A DNA stretch of 58,307 nucleotides from Thermoplasmatales archaeon (GCA_020350825.1 CP070724.1:387463-445769), one strand, 5' to 3'. Numbered from the stretch's first letter, positions 24,134-32,443 are shown. Made by a program: numbers and translations. The notes: generated by a model from the sequence alone, not told the origin.

Positions 24134-26533
24134 ATGAAGAAATTTGAAGAGATTAAAAAATATTTAAAAATAGCTGTTGTGATTGGTATCGTCGCAGGTT
24201 TTATCCTACCCGGTCCAGTAATCACTGCACAACTAGCAAACAATAATACCCAAGATGATTTAGGGCAAACATTTCTGTCAGATATTAAACCAATAGATGA
24301 TAGAACTAGTGATTTAAATACAATTACCAAAGAAAATGAGATAATTATTTCCTATAAAATGGACGATTTAATACAAACACAAATCACTAATGAACATGGA
24401 ATTTTTACTCATGTTAATATTCCAGGTTCTGGCTTAACAGGGGAACTAGGAAAGCCGCAATTACCATACGTCAATCTTATGTATGCTGTTCCTACCACAC
24501 CTGTTTCTCTTGAAATATTAGAAGCTCATATCGCTGAATCATATCCAGTTGGACGATTGTATCCTGCTCAGCAACCAAACATTGATGGTTATACTGGTGA
24601 GGACGTAGATTTTATAATTGATGAAAATTTCTATGAATTGGATATAACATACCCAACTAACGTTGTAGAAATTAACCAGGAAGGAAAGATTCGTGATATA
24701 CCTTTTATTAAAATTAGATTTAACCCAGTCCAATATAATCCTAAAAAAGAAATAGCGACCTTCTATGATGAAATAAAAATAAAAATATCCTGGACTGAAT
24801 ATGAACCATTAATAGTAGAACATAACTTTAAACAAAGACCATTTTACACTTTTTATGAAAATATCTTTTTTAATTGGTATGATTTTTCAGAAAACACAAT
24901 CATTGTTGAATCGGAACCAGATTTAGGGTGGGGAGCAAAAGCAGGATGTGAATTCCTCATTATAACACATCCAACTTTTGCAACGGCAGCACAAGAATTA
25001 GCAGACTGGAAATATAATAAAGGCATATTGACAAGGGTGAAAAGCACTGCCAAGACAGGTGACACTGCAAAGGACATTAGACAGTATATACAAGATGCTT
25101 ATGACACATGGGAATCGAAACCATCGTATATACTTCTTGTAGGTGATGCAGAACATGTTCCAACAAATTATCTATATGAACATCCTAATGATGGTACCAA
25201 TACTGCATCTGATTTATGGTATGCGACAGTGGATGGATCTGATTATTATCCTGACATATTTATAGGAAGGATCTCGGTTGATACAATAGATCAGGCTGAC
25301 ACGATAGTTCAAAAAATTCTAACTTATGAGAAGACTCCACCTACCTTATCTGATTTTTATGAAAATTTTGCTGTAGCTGCTTACTTTCAGGATGATGAGC
25401 CAAATGGCTATGAAACTCGACGATTTGTAAGAACATCTGAAGAAATCAGGGATTATTTATTATCAGAGGGATATACCGGAGAGCGCATTTACGTTACAGA
25501 ACCTTATGTAAACCCTACACATTATAACAACGGAATTTATGGTAATGGAGAGCCGTTGCCACCTGAACTCTTACGTCCAACGTTTGCTTGGGATGGCGAT
25601 CATGTTGATATCTCTAATGCTATAAATCAGGGATCACTTATTGTGAATCATCGAGATCATGGATTTACCCATGGATGGGGCGATCCCTATTATGATATCG
25701 ACCATATTGCTAATCTAGCAAACGGAGAACTTCTTCCTATAGTTTTTAGTATTAATTGTGGTAGCGGACGGTTTGATACTGAAGACGGTGAATCTTTTTG
25801 TGAAGAATTTACAAGAAAAGACAATGGAGGAGCTATCGGCGCATTCGGAGCAACGAGAGTGAGTTATAGTGGATATAATGATTTTTTGTGTAGGGGATTT
25901 TATGATGCAATATGGCCAGATTTTGATACAGCAATAGGTGGAAATACCCCTTTATATACCATGGGACAAGTGTTAAATTATGGAAAGAGCTATATGACCG
26001 ATACTTGGAGTAATCCAGGAGATTACGAACGAGTAACGTTTGAGATGTTTCACTGGTTTGGTGATCCGACAATGGAGATATGGACCGATATTCCACAGAC
26101 AATGGTAGTAGATCATCCATCAGAAATTAATGATTCTGGTGCTATAACAGTTACTGTCCAAGATAGTTTTGAAAATCCAATCGAAGGAGCATTGGTTTGC
26201 ATAAGTCACGATAGACGTTATGGGACAGGTTTAACTGATAGCAGTGGAGTAGCTATCTTTGAATTAATTGCTCCGATCTCCATGACAACATCAATTATTG
26301 AGGAGGAAGCATCTCTTGTGGTTACAGCACACGATTACCTTCCATATGAAACAACAATATCTATTATATTGGACCTACTTGGCGATATAAACGGTGATGG
26401 TACAGTAAACATTAGCGATCTTATTTTACTCCTTATGTCCTGGGGAAAGAATCCAGACGACCCAGCAGATCTCGATGGAAATGGTGTAATTAATCTAAGA
26501 GATCTGTTGATTCTCTTAATGAATTGGGGTTAA
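24134..26533 (+). CDS. Secreted gingipain-like (C25) cysteine peptidase with dockerin-like repeats
   Basis: This is a 799-residue exported protein. A signal peptide covers residues 10-33. A propeptide-like beta domain runs to about 265. The catalytic region (about 270-655) resembles peptidase family C25, with LLVGDAEHVPTNY and the probable catalytic dyad His509 (NHRDHGFTHGWG) and Cys542 (FSINCGSG). The 33-residue spacing equals that of RgpB His211/Cys244. An Ig-like domain (655-747) follows. The last 50 residues hold two calcium-loop repeats, GDINGDGTVNISDL and DLDGNGVINLRDL, of dockerin type I style. Extracellular gingipain-type peptidases are known from marine benthic group D archaea, where they feed on detrital protein. 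The start follows AATGGTGAAA. Confidence 0.88.
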   Translation: MKKFEEIKKYLKIAVVIGIVAGFILPGPVITAQLANNNTQDDLGQTFLSDIKPIDDRTSDLNTITKENEIIISYKMDDLIQTQITNEHGIFTHVNIPGSGLTGELGKPQLPYVNLMYAVPTTPVSLEILEAHIAESYPVGRLYPAQQPNIDGYTGEDVDFIIDENFYELDITYPTNVVEINQEGKIRDIPFIKIRFNPVQYNPKKEIATFYDEIKIKISWTEYEPLIVEHNFKQRPFYTFYENIFFNWYDFSENTIIVESEPDLGWGAKAGCEFLIITHPTFATAAQELADWKYNKGILTRVKSTAKTGDTAKDIRQYIQDAYDTWESKPSYILLVGDAEHVPTNYLYEHPNDGTNTASDLWYATVDGSDYYPDIFIGRISVDTIDQADTIVQKILTYEKTPPTLSDFYENFAVAAYFQDDEPNGYETRRFVRTSEEIRDYLLSEGYTGERIYVTEPYVNPTHYNNGIYGNGEPLPPELLRPTFAWDGDHVDISNAINQGSLIVNHRDHGFTHGWGDPYYDIDHIANLANGELLPIVFSINCGSGRFDTEDGESFCEEFTRKDNGGAIGAFGATRVSYSGYNDFLCRGFYDAIWPDFDTAIGGNTPLYTMGQVLNYGKSYMTDTWSNPGDYERVTFEMFHWFGDPTMEIWTDIPQTMVVDHPSEINDSGAITVTVQDSFENPIEGALVCISHDRRYGTGLTDSSGVAIFELIAPISMTTSIIEEEASLVVTAHDYLPYETTISIILDLLGDINGDGTVNISDLILLLMSWGKNPDDPADLDGNGVINLRDLLILLMNWG

Positions 26534-26690
26534 TAATTGACCTCTGAAAAAAACTGAGCATGCAAGATTGATAATAACTTCCAATTTTTTTTACAAAGGT
26601 AGATTTATGCAAAAGGTAATAAAACGACAAACAAATACAGACAAAAGATGAGGAGAACAACTGCAATTTTTACAAATTACCAGTAAACCA

Positions 26691-26699
26691 TAAATATTT
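26691..26699 (+). promoter_or_regulatory. TATA box for tRNA-His
   Basis: TAAATATTT lies about 30-38 bases before the mature tRNA start at 26729, in the usual position for an archaeal tRNA promoter. Confidence 0.45.
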
Positions 26700-26728
26700 C
26701 TTCTAATATTGCCTCAATCTAAAAATAT

Positions 26729-26802
26729 GGCCCGGGTAGTGTAGCCTGGTAACATATGGGACTGTGGATCCTCTGTGGCGGGTTCAAATCCCGCCTCGGG
26801 CC
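26729..26802 (+). tRNA. tRNA-His (GTG)
   Basis: The loop CTGTGGA gives anticodon GTG. The extra G at position -1 (26729) is encoded and faces C73, the identity pair of histidine tRNA. The acceptor stem GCCCGGG pairs with CTCGGGC, including one G-T pair. The T arm is normal. The outermost pair of the anticodon stem (27:43) appears to be a T-C mismatch with a G-T pair next to it. CCA is not encoded. Confidence 0.92.
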
Positions 26803-26963
26803 TCCATACTTAAAGTAGCATATTATAGTTTTATATGATATAAAGCCCTAATTGTCAATTAAAACAAAAAATCAATTTTTTCTCAAAAACATTACCTTTA
26901 TATAATATGAACGGTCAAGCATTAGCATGGATTTAGCCATTAAAATCAGAGAGTTTTGTAATT

Positions 26964-27113
26964 TTAGATATTATGTTTAATGTTATCAATTTCAAAAGCT
27001 GGACAACGCTCATCTTCTGTTTGTGGTTGAGTACATACCTTACTGGTATTTAGACAATTGTTCTCGCATTTCTCATTATACCATACACAAATTTTTCTTT
27101 TACATGTTTTCAT
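26964..27113 (-). CDS. 49-residue Cys-rich protein
   Basis: This frame starts at ATG 27113, four bases after GGAGGAGG, and ends at TAA 26964. Its 49 residues contain six Cys at positions 4, 9, 16, 20, 27 and 37. It has no signal peptide, although the composition is like small secreted or metal-binding peptides. The leader AATTGTAG-ATTA-GGAGGAGG is almost identical to those at 5481 and 27516, which argues strongly for a translated gene. It lies 31 bases after the lipoprotein gene 27145-27516, so they are likely one transcript. No family is recognised. Confidence 0.6.
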   Translation of the reverse strand: MKTCKRKICVWYNEKCENNCLNTSKVCTQPQTEDERCPAFEIDNIKHNI

Positions 27114-27144
27114 TTTTCCTCCTCCTAATCTACAATTTCAAAAC

Positions 27145-27516
27145 TTATATCTTTTCATAGACATATAGATAATTCGTTTCTACTGCTGTTAAATTAAGTA
27201 TGTTATTTGAATTAGAGAATTCATAATATAAACAGGTTTGATTATAATCAAATTGGGGTAAACCGCATATTTCATCATTTTTTATTTCATAATTACTCCA
27301 TTCAGTTTTTATTAGACGAGTAACTACTAATGTTATCTCCCTTTTTACACTGCCATTAGTGAAAAATGTTAAGATAATCTCAAGATCTGGATTTTCAGGA
27401 ATTTTCATCAACCATGCACCAATAAAACTATTTTTCTCATCTTGTTCATTACATCCACTTAAAAATCCTAAACTAAGTACCATCAATGCAATTAGCAAAA
27501 TCGTTATTTTTTTCAA
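27145..27516 (-). CDS. Small lipoprotein
   Basis: The frame opens at ATG 27534, but that ATG overlaps the GGAGGAGG binding site. TTG 27516, placed eight bases after the site, is the preferred start. The product of 123 residues has a signal peptide ending in LGFLSGC, a lipobox, followed by a polar linker and a beta-rich domain (for example FIGAWLMKIPENPDLEIIL). This is a common layout for extracytoplasmic lipocalin-like lipoproteins. The function is unknown. It forms an operon with the Cys-rich gene downstream. Confidence 0.65.
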   Translation of the reverse strand: MKKITILLIALMVLSLGFLSGCNEQDEKNSFIGAWLMKIPENPDLEIILTFFTNGSVKREITLVVTRLIKTEWSNYEIKNDEICGLPQFDYNQTCLYYEFSNSNNILNLTAVETNYLYVYEKI

Positions 27517-27602
27517 TGTCTTTTCCTCCTCCATATCTACAATTTCATAACTTCTCCTTAGTTAAAAATCTTTATTCCCCTACATTTAACCTGTTACTCC
27601 TA

Positions 27603-27730
27603 GTGTTTGCAACGAAAAACCTAGGTCCAAATCAATATACACATAAAAGGTCATAAACGTATATATAAAAGAATATCTCATTTTTGAATGGCACTAGTCG
27701 AAAAAACAAAGAAAATGCGTTCTAGCTATG
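27603..27730 (-). repeat. Intergenic repeat element B, long copy 2
   Basis: On the minus strand this reads TAGAACGCATTTTCTTTG through TATATACGTTTATGACC to GCAAACAC and matches 5117-5243 over about 125 bases with scattered substitutions. It starts about 45 bases after the stop of the exported-protein gene at 27774 and ends about 90 bases before the start of the lipoprotein gene at 27516. It could be a terminator, a promoter-bearing spacer or a small mobile repeat. Confidence 0.75.
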
Positions 27731-27773
27731 TCTCTGTTTAGTATGGAATTAAAAAAAATAAAGAGGGTAATGA

Positions 27774-28202
27774 TTAAAATATTTTAAATACCATAACAGA
27801 GTCAGTGGATCTACCACCGATATGGTCTATTACTTCAACCACCACCTTATGGACCAAAGGGAAACCTGAAAAAAACCCCCAAGACCAATCATACGGTGGA
27901 CTTGTATATTGTTCTTCTTGAATACCATCAACATACCAATCAACACATTCAATTAGCTCAGTAGAATTAATATCAACCTTAAATGTTATTTGACCTAAAA
28001 TGAATGCTCTAGACAAGAAGGGCAAATTCCATCTAGGAGTTCCCCCTATATAAACCCATCCTTCCTTTGGTTCAATTATCTCTATAAAGATGCTTAATTG
28101 AGATTCTGTAGGTTTTTCATAATTATCCGTTGTCCCCACTGCTGGTAAAGCAGCTGCTATCATCAGCATACATACAAAAATTCCTACTATTTTCTTTTTC
28201 AT
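27774..28202 (-). CDS. Small exported protein with Ig-like module
   Basis: The 142-residue protein starts at ATG after CAAGGAGGAAAAAC. A signal peptide covers residues 1-24. The remainder is one beta-sandwich with VDWYVDG, PYDWSW and VVVEVIDHIGGRS motifs, a version of the VEFYIDG module found in the exported proteins at 181, 682, 22224 and 54913. It is probably secreted or surface-attached. Repeat elements flank it on both sides. The function is unknown. Confidence 0.7.
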   Translation of the reverse strand: MKKKIVGIFVCMLMIAAALPAVGTTDNYEKPTESQLSIFIEIIEPKEGWVYIGGTPRWNLPFLSRAFILGQITFKVDINSTELIECVDWYVDGIQEEQYTSPPYDWSWGFFSGFPLVHKVVVEVIDHIGGRSTDSVMVFKIF

Positions 28203-28260
28203 AAATTGTTTTTCCTCCTTGAGTTTTAAAATAAAAAAGATATTTATAAGTTTATTTGAG

Positions 28261-28365
28261 GTATTATACCAAAAAACATAGAAAATGCGTTAGAGGGTGA
28301 TTAAAAAAATATTTACTGCCTATATTTTTTGGTTTTTACCCCAAAAGAATCAGTTTTAATTTAAA
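28261..28365 (-). repeat. Composite intergenic repeat: element A plus element B core
   Basis: On the minus strand, element A (about 28300-28363, CTGATTCTTTTGGGG and AAAACCAAAAAATA) runs directly into the element B core (CCCTCTAACGCATTTTCTAT, 28261-28298). Element A alone occurs at 2711-2770 and the B core alone at 3441, so the two pieces are modular. The composite lies between the XRE-family regulator gene and the exported protein at 28202. A TATA-like CTTATAAATA follows it about 35 bases before the next binding site. Confidence 0.7.
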
Positions 28366-28476
28366 AGTCAAAACTTCACCTTATAATATTTTTTTAATAG
28401 CTATTAAATAAAAAGATCGCTGGTTATATTTGAAAAAATTAAGATAAGGAGAATTGTTAGGTCTTTGAAAGAAAAC

Positions 28477-28674
28477 CTAATCCTCCTCGAACATAAACAA
28501 TTCATCAATTGTCGTCTGCAACGCTTTCGCAATATCATGAGCCAGTTTGAGCGAAGGATTGTATTTTCCTTTCTCTATGAATAAAATCGTCTCCCTTCGC
28601 ACTCCAATCTTTTTTGCGAGATCCTCCTGTGTTAAATCATACCGTGCTCTGAGTTCTTTGATTCTTGTTTTCAT
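28477..28674 (-). CDS. XRE-family helix-turn-helix regulator
   Basis: This 65-residue protein is a single Cro/CI-type helix-turn-helix domain: [18 protein letters not shown], then [19 protein letters not shown]. It is the short archaeal/bacterial form with no effector domain. It begins two bases after the stop of the DUF2178 gene, so they are co-transcribed. Such pairs usually control their own promoter. The repeated elements at 29106-29191 are candidates for its operators. Confidence 0.9.
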   Translation of the reverse strand: MKTRIKELRARYDLTQEDLAKKIGVRRETILFIEKGKYNPSLKLAHDIAKALQTTIDELFMFEED

Positions 28675-28676
28675 TC

Positions 28677-29081
28677 TTAGTTCCCTTTCCAGGCCAAATA
28701 AAGATAGGAGATAATAAATGTTAATCCTCCACCCAAGACAACAACAGCTGTGACATAGTGTCCTGGCATTTCATAGTCAAATAAAATCCCTGATAATAAT
28801 GGGGCACCAACAGCACTCCAAATTGCTGCAATGAATCCGTAGTAACACGCTTTATAATTTGTTATTTTCAACCTTTCATCTTGGGCAGGTAATCCTTTTT
28901 TTATGTTTTTTATTCTATCCCATAATATATATGCAGCTGAAACTACTAATATTAAAACTACTCCTATTTGTAATATTTCACTTAATTCAAGGTTTCCTGC
29001 ATTTAGTACATAAAAGGATAGTGTCCCTATTACCGCTGCTGCTATTCCAATGCCTATTCCGATTCTTATTTTATCTTTCAT
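28677..29081 (-). CDS. DUF2178-like membrane protein
   Basis: The 134-residue protein has four membrane segments (residues about 6-27, 35-54, 74-97 and 105-128) and a central cytosolic motif [10 protein letters not shown]8-Y characteristic of the DUF2178 group. A strong AAAGGAGGTAA precedes the ATG. The family is often encoded together with a small XRE regulator, as here. Its role is not known; a stress- or compound-responsive membrane function is a guess. Confidence 0.75.
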   Translation of the reverse strand: MKDKIRIGIGIGIAAAVIGTLSFYVLNAGNLELSEILQIGVVLILVVSAAYILWDRIKNIKKGLPAQDERLKITNYKACYYGFIAAIWSAVGAPLLSGILFDYEMPGHYVTAVVVLGGGLTFIISYLYLAWKGN

Positions 29082-29105
29082 TTTTTTACCTCCTTTATTT
29101 CTATA

Positions 29106-29191
29106 TTAGTTAGAAACAACTTTTTATTAGTTATCTCTAATATTATATTTGTTATAAATAACTTATTATTAACTATTTCTAACGTTATGTT
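29106..29191 (-). promoter_or_regulatory. Candidate operator array upstream of DUF2178-XRE pair
   Basis: Several related elements occur within 90 bases: TTAGTTAGAAACAAC (29106-29120), TTAGTTATCTCTAA (29127-29140), GTTATAAATAAC (29151-29162) and TAACTATTTCTAACGTTA (about 29170-29187). They share GTTA/TAAC arms. GTTATAAATAAC also looks like the TATA region for the minus-strand operon, so the first two would cover the start site. The layout suits autoregulation by the XRE protein. Confidence 0.5.
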
Positions 29192-29338
29192 ACATGTATA
29201 TAACATCTAGTATTTATAATTTTCTACTCTCCAAGTTATTAAGGAGAAAAATAAGATTGATTTTAAAGACGTTTAAGGAAAAAAATCGCGTACGAAAAAG
29301 TACAATTTCAAACGTTATCTTTAAAAAATAAAGTTGGG

Positions 29339-29393
29339 GAGGAAGGAGGGGGGAAAAATATGAAGAAAAAAACTCAAAATTTTTCCCTTCCTC
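29339..29393. other. Long imperfect inverted repeat in a 460-base gap
   Basis: GAGGAAGG (29339-29346) and GGGAAAAAT (29351-29359) can pair with ATTTTTCCC (29379-29387) and TTCCTC (29388-29393), with a small bulge and a loop of about 19 bases. A plus-strand ATG at 29360 after the purine-rich run opens only a 38-codon frame of low-complexity composition. I do not call that a gene. The rest of 29192-29544 shows no supported feature. Confidence 0.35.
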
Positions 29394-29544
29394 ACCAGTT
29401 ATCATTTTCTATTTACAACTATTTAAATTTATGTTGTAAATATTACAAAATGATAATATATCAAATATTATGTTAAATCCTGAAAATTATATGTTATTGT
29501 ATATATCCAACAAAAATGAGAACATCCAATATCTAATGATCTAT

Positions 29545-30849
29545 TTACATCTTATACATAACAAGACCAGAAAGCATCTTGGGTAAAAAATAGGTTGATT
29601 TCTGAGGCATGTGCTCACCTGCATCTGCTATTGCCTTCAACTCTTCTATCTTAGTAGCATTCATAAAAAACGAGAAGTCGAACTTTCCTTCTTCTACAAA
29701 CTGTATTGCCTCACCATCAACCCGCGTATATTTTACATGATCTTCAAGGTTTTTCTCGTTAACGCCAAACAACTTTTCCAAAATGATCTTGTGCAGAATG
29801 GAGACATCAAGTGTTCTCCAGGTTGAAGAGCGATCATGTGCAAGTTCATCCATTACCCCTTCATCTTTTAGTGTCAAGACATAATATTTGTTTTTCCAAT
29901 ATAAAGCAAATTTATGCCCGCTCTTTGTTTCTATGTCCTTCATAACGTTTTTTCCAATTTCATCATAATCTTTGCCTTTATTGCCAATTCCTTTCTCTTC
30001 AATATTAAAAAATTCACTCAGCCTTTCAATAAGCTCTTTTAGATTAAAACCTGGCATTTTAAGCAGTCGATGCGTTGGTAAAATGCTAAGTCCCTTATCA
30101 AACATGTTTGCAAGAATAACCATACGGTAGTTAAACGATGCAGTATCTCCATTATTGTCCATTTCCTCTTTTAACTCATTAGCATAATTAATCGCTGTTT
30201 GGTATCTATGATGTCCATCTGCAATAAACAAAATTTCATCTTTAAGTTTGTTTGTAATAATAGAGATAATATCTTCATTATCGAGTTTCCATAATTTATG
30301 AGTAAAACCATCATAACCATTTACCTCTATAATAGGATTATCAAGAGCTCCATCCACTTTCTTTCTTATGTTGTCATCCTCATCAATATATAGAAGCTGG
30401 ATCGGTTCAAGATTTGCATGACAAGCACGCATAAGATTTAATCTATCGGCTTTTGGTTTGGAAAGTGTTCTTTCATGAGCTTTTACCATTTTATAATCAG
30501 GATCTAATTTCAGTAAAACAAAAAATCCATTCATCGTTTTTTTTTCGTTATTTATTTTATATTCAATTTTATAAGGATAAATGGCACTTTTGTCCGATTC
30601 CAACAATACAGATTGTTTTTGCCATTCATCAAACAATTTCCTAGCTCGAGTATATCTATTGTTTTTTTCTGTATCATCAGGAGATTGTTTACCCAAAATT
30701 AGTTTTACAAAATTGTATGGATGCTTTTCATACAGTTCACTTTGCATCTTTTCAGATATAATATCATAAGGTGGTGACATTACTTTATCAAGTTTACCTG
30801 TCTTTTCTTTGTTATATGTGATGCCTTTAAAGGGGGAAATTTCAACCAT
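29545..30849 (-). CDS. DUF1015 family protein
   Basis: This 434-residue cytosolic protein matches the DUF1015 family: ISPFKGITYNKEK and SPPYDIISEK at the start, HPYNFVKLILG, KAHERTLSKPKADRL, and FIADGHHRYQTAINYA near residue 228. The HHRYQTA segment is the family hallmark. Members occur in many bacteria and archaea and have no firmly assigned reaction. The upstream region has no strong binding site. It is a single gene, divergent from the flavoprotein at 30998. Confidence 0.9.
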   Translation of the reverse strand: MVEISPFKGITYNKEKTGKLDKVMSPPYDIISEKMQSELYEKHPYNFVKLILGKQSPDDTEKNNRYTRARKLFDEWQKQSVLLESDKSAIYPYKIEYKINNEKKTMNGFFVLLKLDPDYKMVKAHERTLSKPKADRLNLMRACHANLEPIQLLYIDEDDNIRKKVDGALDNPIIEVNGYDGFTHKLWKLDNEDIISIITNKLKDEILFIADGHHRYQTAINYANELKEEMDNNGDTASFNYRMVILANMFDKGLSILPTHRLLKMPGFNLKELIERLSEFFNIEEKGIGNKGKDYDEIGKNVMKDIETKSGHKFALYWKNKYYVLTLKDEGVMDELAHDRSSTWRTLDVSILHKIILEKLFGVNEKNLEDHVKYTRVDGEAIQFVEEGKFDFSFFMNATKIEELKAIADAGEHMPQKSTYFLPKMLSGLVMYKM

Positions 30850-30965
30850 CTGGACTACCTCCCTATTTTTGCTCTGATATAAAATATGCCATTAAAAATG
30901 TTGTTAGGGATAAGACAATCCATTTCTAAAAATAAACAGAAAATATTTTAAAATCATAAAAAACC

Positions 30966-30973
30966 TTTAAATA
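30966..30973 (+). promoter_or_regulatory. TATA box, leaderless promoter
   Basis: TTTAAATA lies 25-32 bases before ATG 30998, placing the predicted start of transcription at the start codon itself. No binding site is present. Confidence 0.5.
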
Positions 30974-30997
30974 CACAGAGATAACTTAGTGTATAAA

Positions 30998-32065
30998 ATG
31001 AAAAAAATCAAAATAATGGGGGCAGGTTTATCTGGTCTTAGTGCTGCAATAAATTTATCGCGCGCTGGCTACCCTGTAGATGTTTTTGAAAAATTGGGAG
31101 ATTGCGGTAAACGATTTCATGGTGATTTAGAAGGATTGGAAAACTGGTCTTCCCAGATCGACACTTTACATGAAATCAAGTCAATGAACATTAAAATCAA
31201 TTTTGATTGTAGCCCATTTAAAACAATGTACCTATCAGATGGAAAGGAACTATTAAAAAATACTTGCAAGAAACCAATATTCTATCTAGTAAAAAGGGGA
31301 ACCATTGCTAATAGCTTAGATCAAGGCCTTAAAAAACAAGCACTAGATTCGGGGGTAAATATTCATTTAAATTCGAAAACAACAAAAGAAGATATGGATA
31401 TTATCTCAGTTGGGCCAACCGTAAATAAACCTTTTGCCATTGCGAAAGGGATACGTTTTGAAACAGAATCAAATGATATTGCTGTTGCTCTTTTAAACAA
31501 AGAGGCATCTAATCGGGGTTACTCCTACCTATTAATAAACAATGGCTACGGCTGCATGTGTAGTGTAAACTTGAATATGGCAGATAGTACGGTAAATAGG
31601 TATTTTAAAAAAACGTATAAGATTATGACCAAACTTTTTAAAATCGATATGAAAAATGAGAAAAACATTGGCGGAATCGGCAGTTTTTTAATAAAACCAA
31701 GACTTATTAAAAATGGTAGAATATATACTGGAGAAGCCGCTGGACTACAGGATTTTCTCTGGGGCTTTGGAATGAAATATGCAATCAACTCTGGTTTTCT
31801 TGCAGCAAAAAGTATCATAGATAACAAAAATTACAAAAAGTTAATCAAACAGAATCTTTTAGACAGACATAAAACCTCAGTTGCAAACAGGTATCTTGCA
31901 TACAGATTTTCCGATCGTTACTACACGTATCTGCTAAAGTTGGCTAAAAAGAACGACAGTTGGCGAGATCTCTTACATAATAAATATAATCCCTCCTTAT
32001 TCACCAGAACAACATATCCTTTCGCAAAATTGGTATTATCATTAAAATTTAGAGAAAATTTTTAA
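30998..32065 (+). CDS. FAD-dependent oxidoreductase, geranylgeranyl-reductase-like
   Basis: I chose ATG 30998, matching the leaderless promoter, over the in-frame GTG at 30989. The protein has 355 residues. It has an N-terminal dinucleotide-binding GAGLSGLSAAINLSRAG followed by VFEK, and a later GEAAGLQDFLWGFGMKYA segment matching the FAD-binding GDAAG motif of the geranylgeranyl reductase and related monooxygenase group. In archaea such enzymes saturate isoprenoid lipids, but this sequence is divergent and could act on another substrate. C-terminal helices are basic and may be membrane-associated. Confidence 0.75.
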   Translation: MKKIKIMGAGLSGLSAAINLSRAGYPVDVFEKLGDCGKRFHGDLEGLENWSSQIDTLHEIKSMNIKINFDCSPFKTMYLSDGKELLKNTCKKPIFYLVKRGTIANSLDQGLKKQALDSGVNIHLNSKTTKEDMDIISVGPTVNKPFAIAKGIRFETESNDIAVALLNKEASNRGYSYLLINNGYGCMCSVNLNMADSTVNRYFKKTYKIMTKLFKIDMKNEKNIGGIGSFLIKPRLIKNGRIYTGEAAGLQDFLWGFGMKYAINSGFLAAKSIIDNKNYKKLIKQNLLDRHKTSVANRYLAYRFSDRYYTYLLKLAKKNDSWRDLLHNKYNPSLFTRTTYPFAKLVLSLKFRENF

Positions 32066-32126
32066 AATTTTTCAATTCCTTTTTTAATAAAACATTTAAT
32101 CATATAGACCATATTGGTCCGAGGAG

Positions 32127-32276
32127 ATGAAATACAGAGATATTATAACCTTGATTGTACCAATTCTTTTTATTCTATCACTTACATATAATATTGGTGT
32201 AGACAACTCGGTTTGGTTTTTACCTGTACTGCTAATAGTTATACCAATAATTGTGATATATGAATTATTGTTGTAA
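32127..32276 (+). CDS. 49-residue two-helix membrane protein
   Basis: ATG 32127 follows GAGGAG closely. The product has a hydrophobic helix at residues 6-20, a polar turn IGVDNS and a second helix at residues 29-49 that ends the protein. The binding site and clean two-helix profile support a real small gene. No family or function is known. Confidence 0.45.
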   Translation: MKYRDIITLIVPILFILSLTYNIGVDNSVWFLPVLLIVIPIIVIYELLL

Positions 32277-32296
32277 TAATCTTCTCCCCTTTTATT

Positions 32297-32443
32297 TTAT
32301 CGCATTTTTCCTTTATGATTTGTAGATACAAAAAAAGAAGTATACCTCTTTTTACCACTGCAAAATTGACACAAACCGCTTCGCACATTCCAGTAATTTT
32401 TCCCTATCTTACCAAAACGTCTCCCACATTTATCACAAATCAT
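32297..32443 (-). CDS. Small zinc-ribbon-like protein
   Basis: The frame starts at ATG 32443 and ends at TAA 32297, giving 48 residues. It has two Cys pairs, CDKC at residues 3-6 and CQFC at residues 25-28, spaced as in a zinc ribbon, with a basic background (KIGKNYW, KKRY). Such tiny ribbons bind nucleic acid or protein partners. The gene converges with the small membrane gene at 32127. No upstream binding site is obvious. Confidence 0.45.
   Translation of the reverse strand: MICDKCGRRFGKIGKNYWNVRSGLCQFCSGKKRYTSFFVSTNHKGKMR

Noticed and set aside
29214..29405. A 63-residue minus-strand frame in the gap before the DUF2178 gene
   Set aside because: It has a low-complexity, Phe/Leu-rich composition with no good binding site, and overlaps an inverted repeat. 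It looks like a chance frame in AT-rich DNA.
29360..29476. A 38-codon plus-strand frame after a purine-rich run resembling a binding site
   Set aside because: The run is part of an inverted repeat, and the predicted peptide is low-complexity with no recognisable feature.
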